A DNA stretch of 64,000 nt from Halichondria panicea. Taxonomy: Eukaryota; Porifera; Demospongiae; Suberitida; Halichondriidae. Position numbers and translations under genes: made by a program. Positions 62,501 to 64,000 of the stretch are shown one piece after another. Location of the stretch: the NCBI RefSeq assembly GCF_963675165.1, contig NC_087385.1, forward strand, positions 5,539,412 to 5,603,411. The letters run 5' to 3'. The notes beneath the pieces were generated by a model that made no database searches, was not told where the DNA came from, and was given only the letters and a program-made list of their open reading frames with translations. The stretch's first letter is position 1; the number at the start of each line of letters is the position of its first letter.

Positions 62501-64000
62501 AGCAGTGGCTTGCAGAACGGCCCTTCTAACATTTCTTTTGTCAGCTCACTCTTGAAGCTCATGTTGTAGTCAAACTGCTCCTCACAGCACAGCTACAGGG
62601 TCAGGGTATTTTTGAGATCCAATTAAAAGACATAAATCCAGTACAATAAAACTGAGAGAACAACAGCAGAGTATAATCTTCGCATGACCACCCCCCCCCC
62701 CCCCCTAAAATCGTATTTAGTGCAAGATATAACAAAAGTGTTTGTGGGCTGCTGTTTTGTTTTGGCATTAACATTAAGCGGATCGAGCGCTACATGTCAG
62801 ATGTTTAACACAAAGTTGTAGTAGCTCCTTTCAACGACAGAAAAACTGTTTGTAATGCAATTTACATCCAATTAACATTCTTCAAATGCTATGTTTACTG
62901 TTACTACGGTGAAGTTGGCAAAGCAACAGAGAAAATTAGAAGCATTAAAGCATTATATCTTTGAGCTGTTTTCCAATCCAAAATCACTGATCTTTAAAGT
63001 GTATAACGTATGCATTTAAAAGTGTTGTTTTGCTTCCACTAATGACATGAAAACAAAACTATACGGAGGGGTGTAGTTCACGAATTAGCAATCCCAGAGA
63101 AATGCCATAAACAGAGGTAGCTTTCAATCAGCAATGTCAGTAAACACTCAAATTGCTATACCAGGTATACGCCATTAGGGGGAGGTGAAGTCACAACTGA
63201 TTAACACAGTGTAGGTTCCAAATGCAACTCACGCGGAACAGTTTGAGTCTGACTTGAGCTGACAGCTCATGGTAGGGAACAGCCTCACCGCAGAGCTCGT
63301 GACGTCTAGCGCACTGTGTAGAGGGGGTGTGGTTAAATATCTTAGCTTTGAGCTAATACCAACTAGACCGATATGGCCGGAACAGTAACAACATGAATGA
63401 GGATACCTCAGTGTTGTACAGTGTACATGAATAAATATGGTACATTAAGGTAGAACCTCGATTATCTGAGGTCAGACAACTGATAAGCGAATGGATAAGC
63501 TACGCCTACTTCTGTACGTGGTCCATTAGCACCCACTTAATTAATGTTATTATGCATGTGCATTTAATGAACGAGGTTGATGTAGAGAATTTTCCTAGTC
63601 GGATAATCGCCGGAGGTTCTACTGTATATTGCGCGGTAGTGTTTTGTGTGTGCGTGAGGGTCAAGTGTGAGGTACGTATGTTACCTTGACAGCAGAGCGC
63701 TGCCACTCGACCCGAGCCACTCTGTATGATGTGTTTAGAAGGCGCCAATGAATGAGAGCCAGTTGGCTTTCACCAGCTGGACACCCTGCATAGATATATG
63801 GTAGGGATCGTCAGTATAACAACTATCATTCAAATATTGATTTTTGGGCTTTTTTATAAACTCTTCCTGTGTACTCTTTTTAATACTTTTTAGGGTTTAT
63901 GAGGCTCACCTTGTTCAAAGAAGTTTTCTAAGCTGCTCAATGTGACCGGGGGAAGCTTCAATAGTGGACCAAATGTTTGGATAAAAATGTAGGCTTGAGC
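56600..64000 (-). CDS. RSF1: RSF1 chromatin-remodelling subunit (5' end outside the window)
   Basis: Histone-binding partner of SNF2H in the RSF nucleosome-spacing complex, nuclear. Eleven exons seen: 64000(partial)-63910, 63785-63685, 63313-63233, 62592-62461, 62158-62073, 61039-60892, 60810-60724, 60225-60121, 59779-59679, 58897-58858 and 57223-56600. All phases agree, giving 531 residues to the stop. The N-terminal part follows the RSF1/WHIM pattern (FGPLLKLPPVTLSSLENFF, LCCEEQFDYNMSFKSEL, GQKHWLLKDSSFDVRLYGE). The PHD finger has all Zn ligands: GCIKC, LLCDEC, CHTYC and CPIC. After it come a Lys-rich helix, LLVQNIIL and RRSRRSRKEINYAEL, equivalents of the region after the human PHD. The protein is much shorter than human RSF1, lacking the long acidic stretches between the N-terminal part and the PHD finger and after it. 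The last exon has no ATG and was found by splicing. Confidence 0.92.
57224..58857. other. Last RSF1 intron
   Basis: 1.6 kb with a CA microsatellite at about 58309-58336. No nested gene seen. Confidence 0.6.
60238..60345 (+). repeat. G-rich low-complexity tract in an RSF1 intron
   Basis: Repeated GGGGTGGGG, GGGTAGGGGGG and GTATGGTGGGGGG units 12 bp upstream (in RSF1 sense) of the PHD exon. Four or more G-runs separated by 1-2 bases meet the usual G-quadruplex pattern on the plus strand. Confidence 0.8.
62690..62705. repeat. Poly-C run
   Basis: Sixteen or so consecutive C in an RSF1 intron, a likely length-polymorphic site. Confidence 0.9.
63450..63625. mobile_element. pogo-like MITE, copy 2
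   Basis: Begins GGTAGAACCTCGATTATCTG and ends GGATAATCGCCGGAGGTTCTACTG followed by TA, in an RSF1 intron. It shares ends and the internal CCACTTAATTAAT-type sequence with the element at 28131-28397. The outermost CA of the left terminus has mutated. Confidence 0.8.

Overview
The window is nuclear DNA of an early-branching animal, most likely a sponge (inference). The grounds are spliceosomal genes with many small introns (mostly 50-400 bp), an intronless group-B-like SOX gene, a metazoan beta-arrestin, abundant CA/TG microsatellites and short palindromic transposons. I rebuilt gene models by eye from GT-AG (twice GC-AG) junctions, checking that exon phases add up. Eight models close in frame from ATG to stop; DHRS12 and the uncharacterised gene were joined exon by exon in the same way. 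Two genes run off the window edges.

Layout. 1-2.1 kb: the 5' exons of a minus-strand gene, possibly PH-domain/diacylglycerol-kinase-like, leaving the window on the left. 2.3-4.2 kb (-): AP-1 clathrin adaptor sigma subunit. 4.7-5.35 kb (-): an unrecognised 133-aa protein. 5.58-10.14 kb (+): beta-arrestin in 16 exons with a tRNA-Pro(AGG) gene in intron 7. 10.36-12.26 kb (-): DHRS12-type short-chain dehydrogenase. 12.53-17.36 kb (-): poly(ADP-ribose) glycohydrolase (PARG). 17.36-21.34 kb (+): ZRSR2/URP, whose ATG overlaps the PARG ATG on the other strand. 21.6-23.98 kb (-): MOSPD1-like MSP-domain membrane protein. 24.56-53.10 kb (+): a short IQGAP-class Ras-GAP in 22 exons with several multi-kilobase introns. 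53.76-54.95 kb (+): single-exon SOX factor behind a TATA box. 56.6-64 kb (-): RSF1 chromatin-remodelling subunit (PHD finger), continuing past the right edge.

The most striking object is the PARG gene. Its catalytic macrodomain keeps the GGG...QEE signature but is split by about 570 residues, read through one uninterrupted 657-codon exon. The insert carries about nine repeated amphipathic segments that look like PKA RII-binding (AKAP) helices, plus two PKA-type phosphorylation consensus sites. This suggests a PKA-anchoring PARG and, possibly, a link to the AKAP11/SPHKAP family. Other notable points are a seven-fold tandem array of the ZRSR2 exon-7 splice donor, two GC-AG introns, a short IQGAP-class protein that keeps the arginine finger, and three families of short inverted-repeat elements.

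The genes do not form a pathway. The arrangement is compact, with alternating convergent and divergent pairs up to 24 kb, followed by a gene-poor 29-kb stretch next to the developmental SOX gene.
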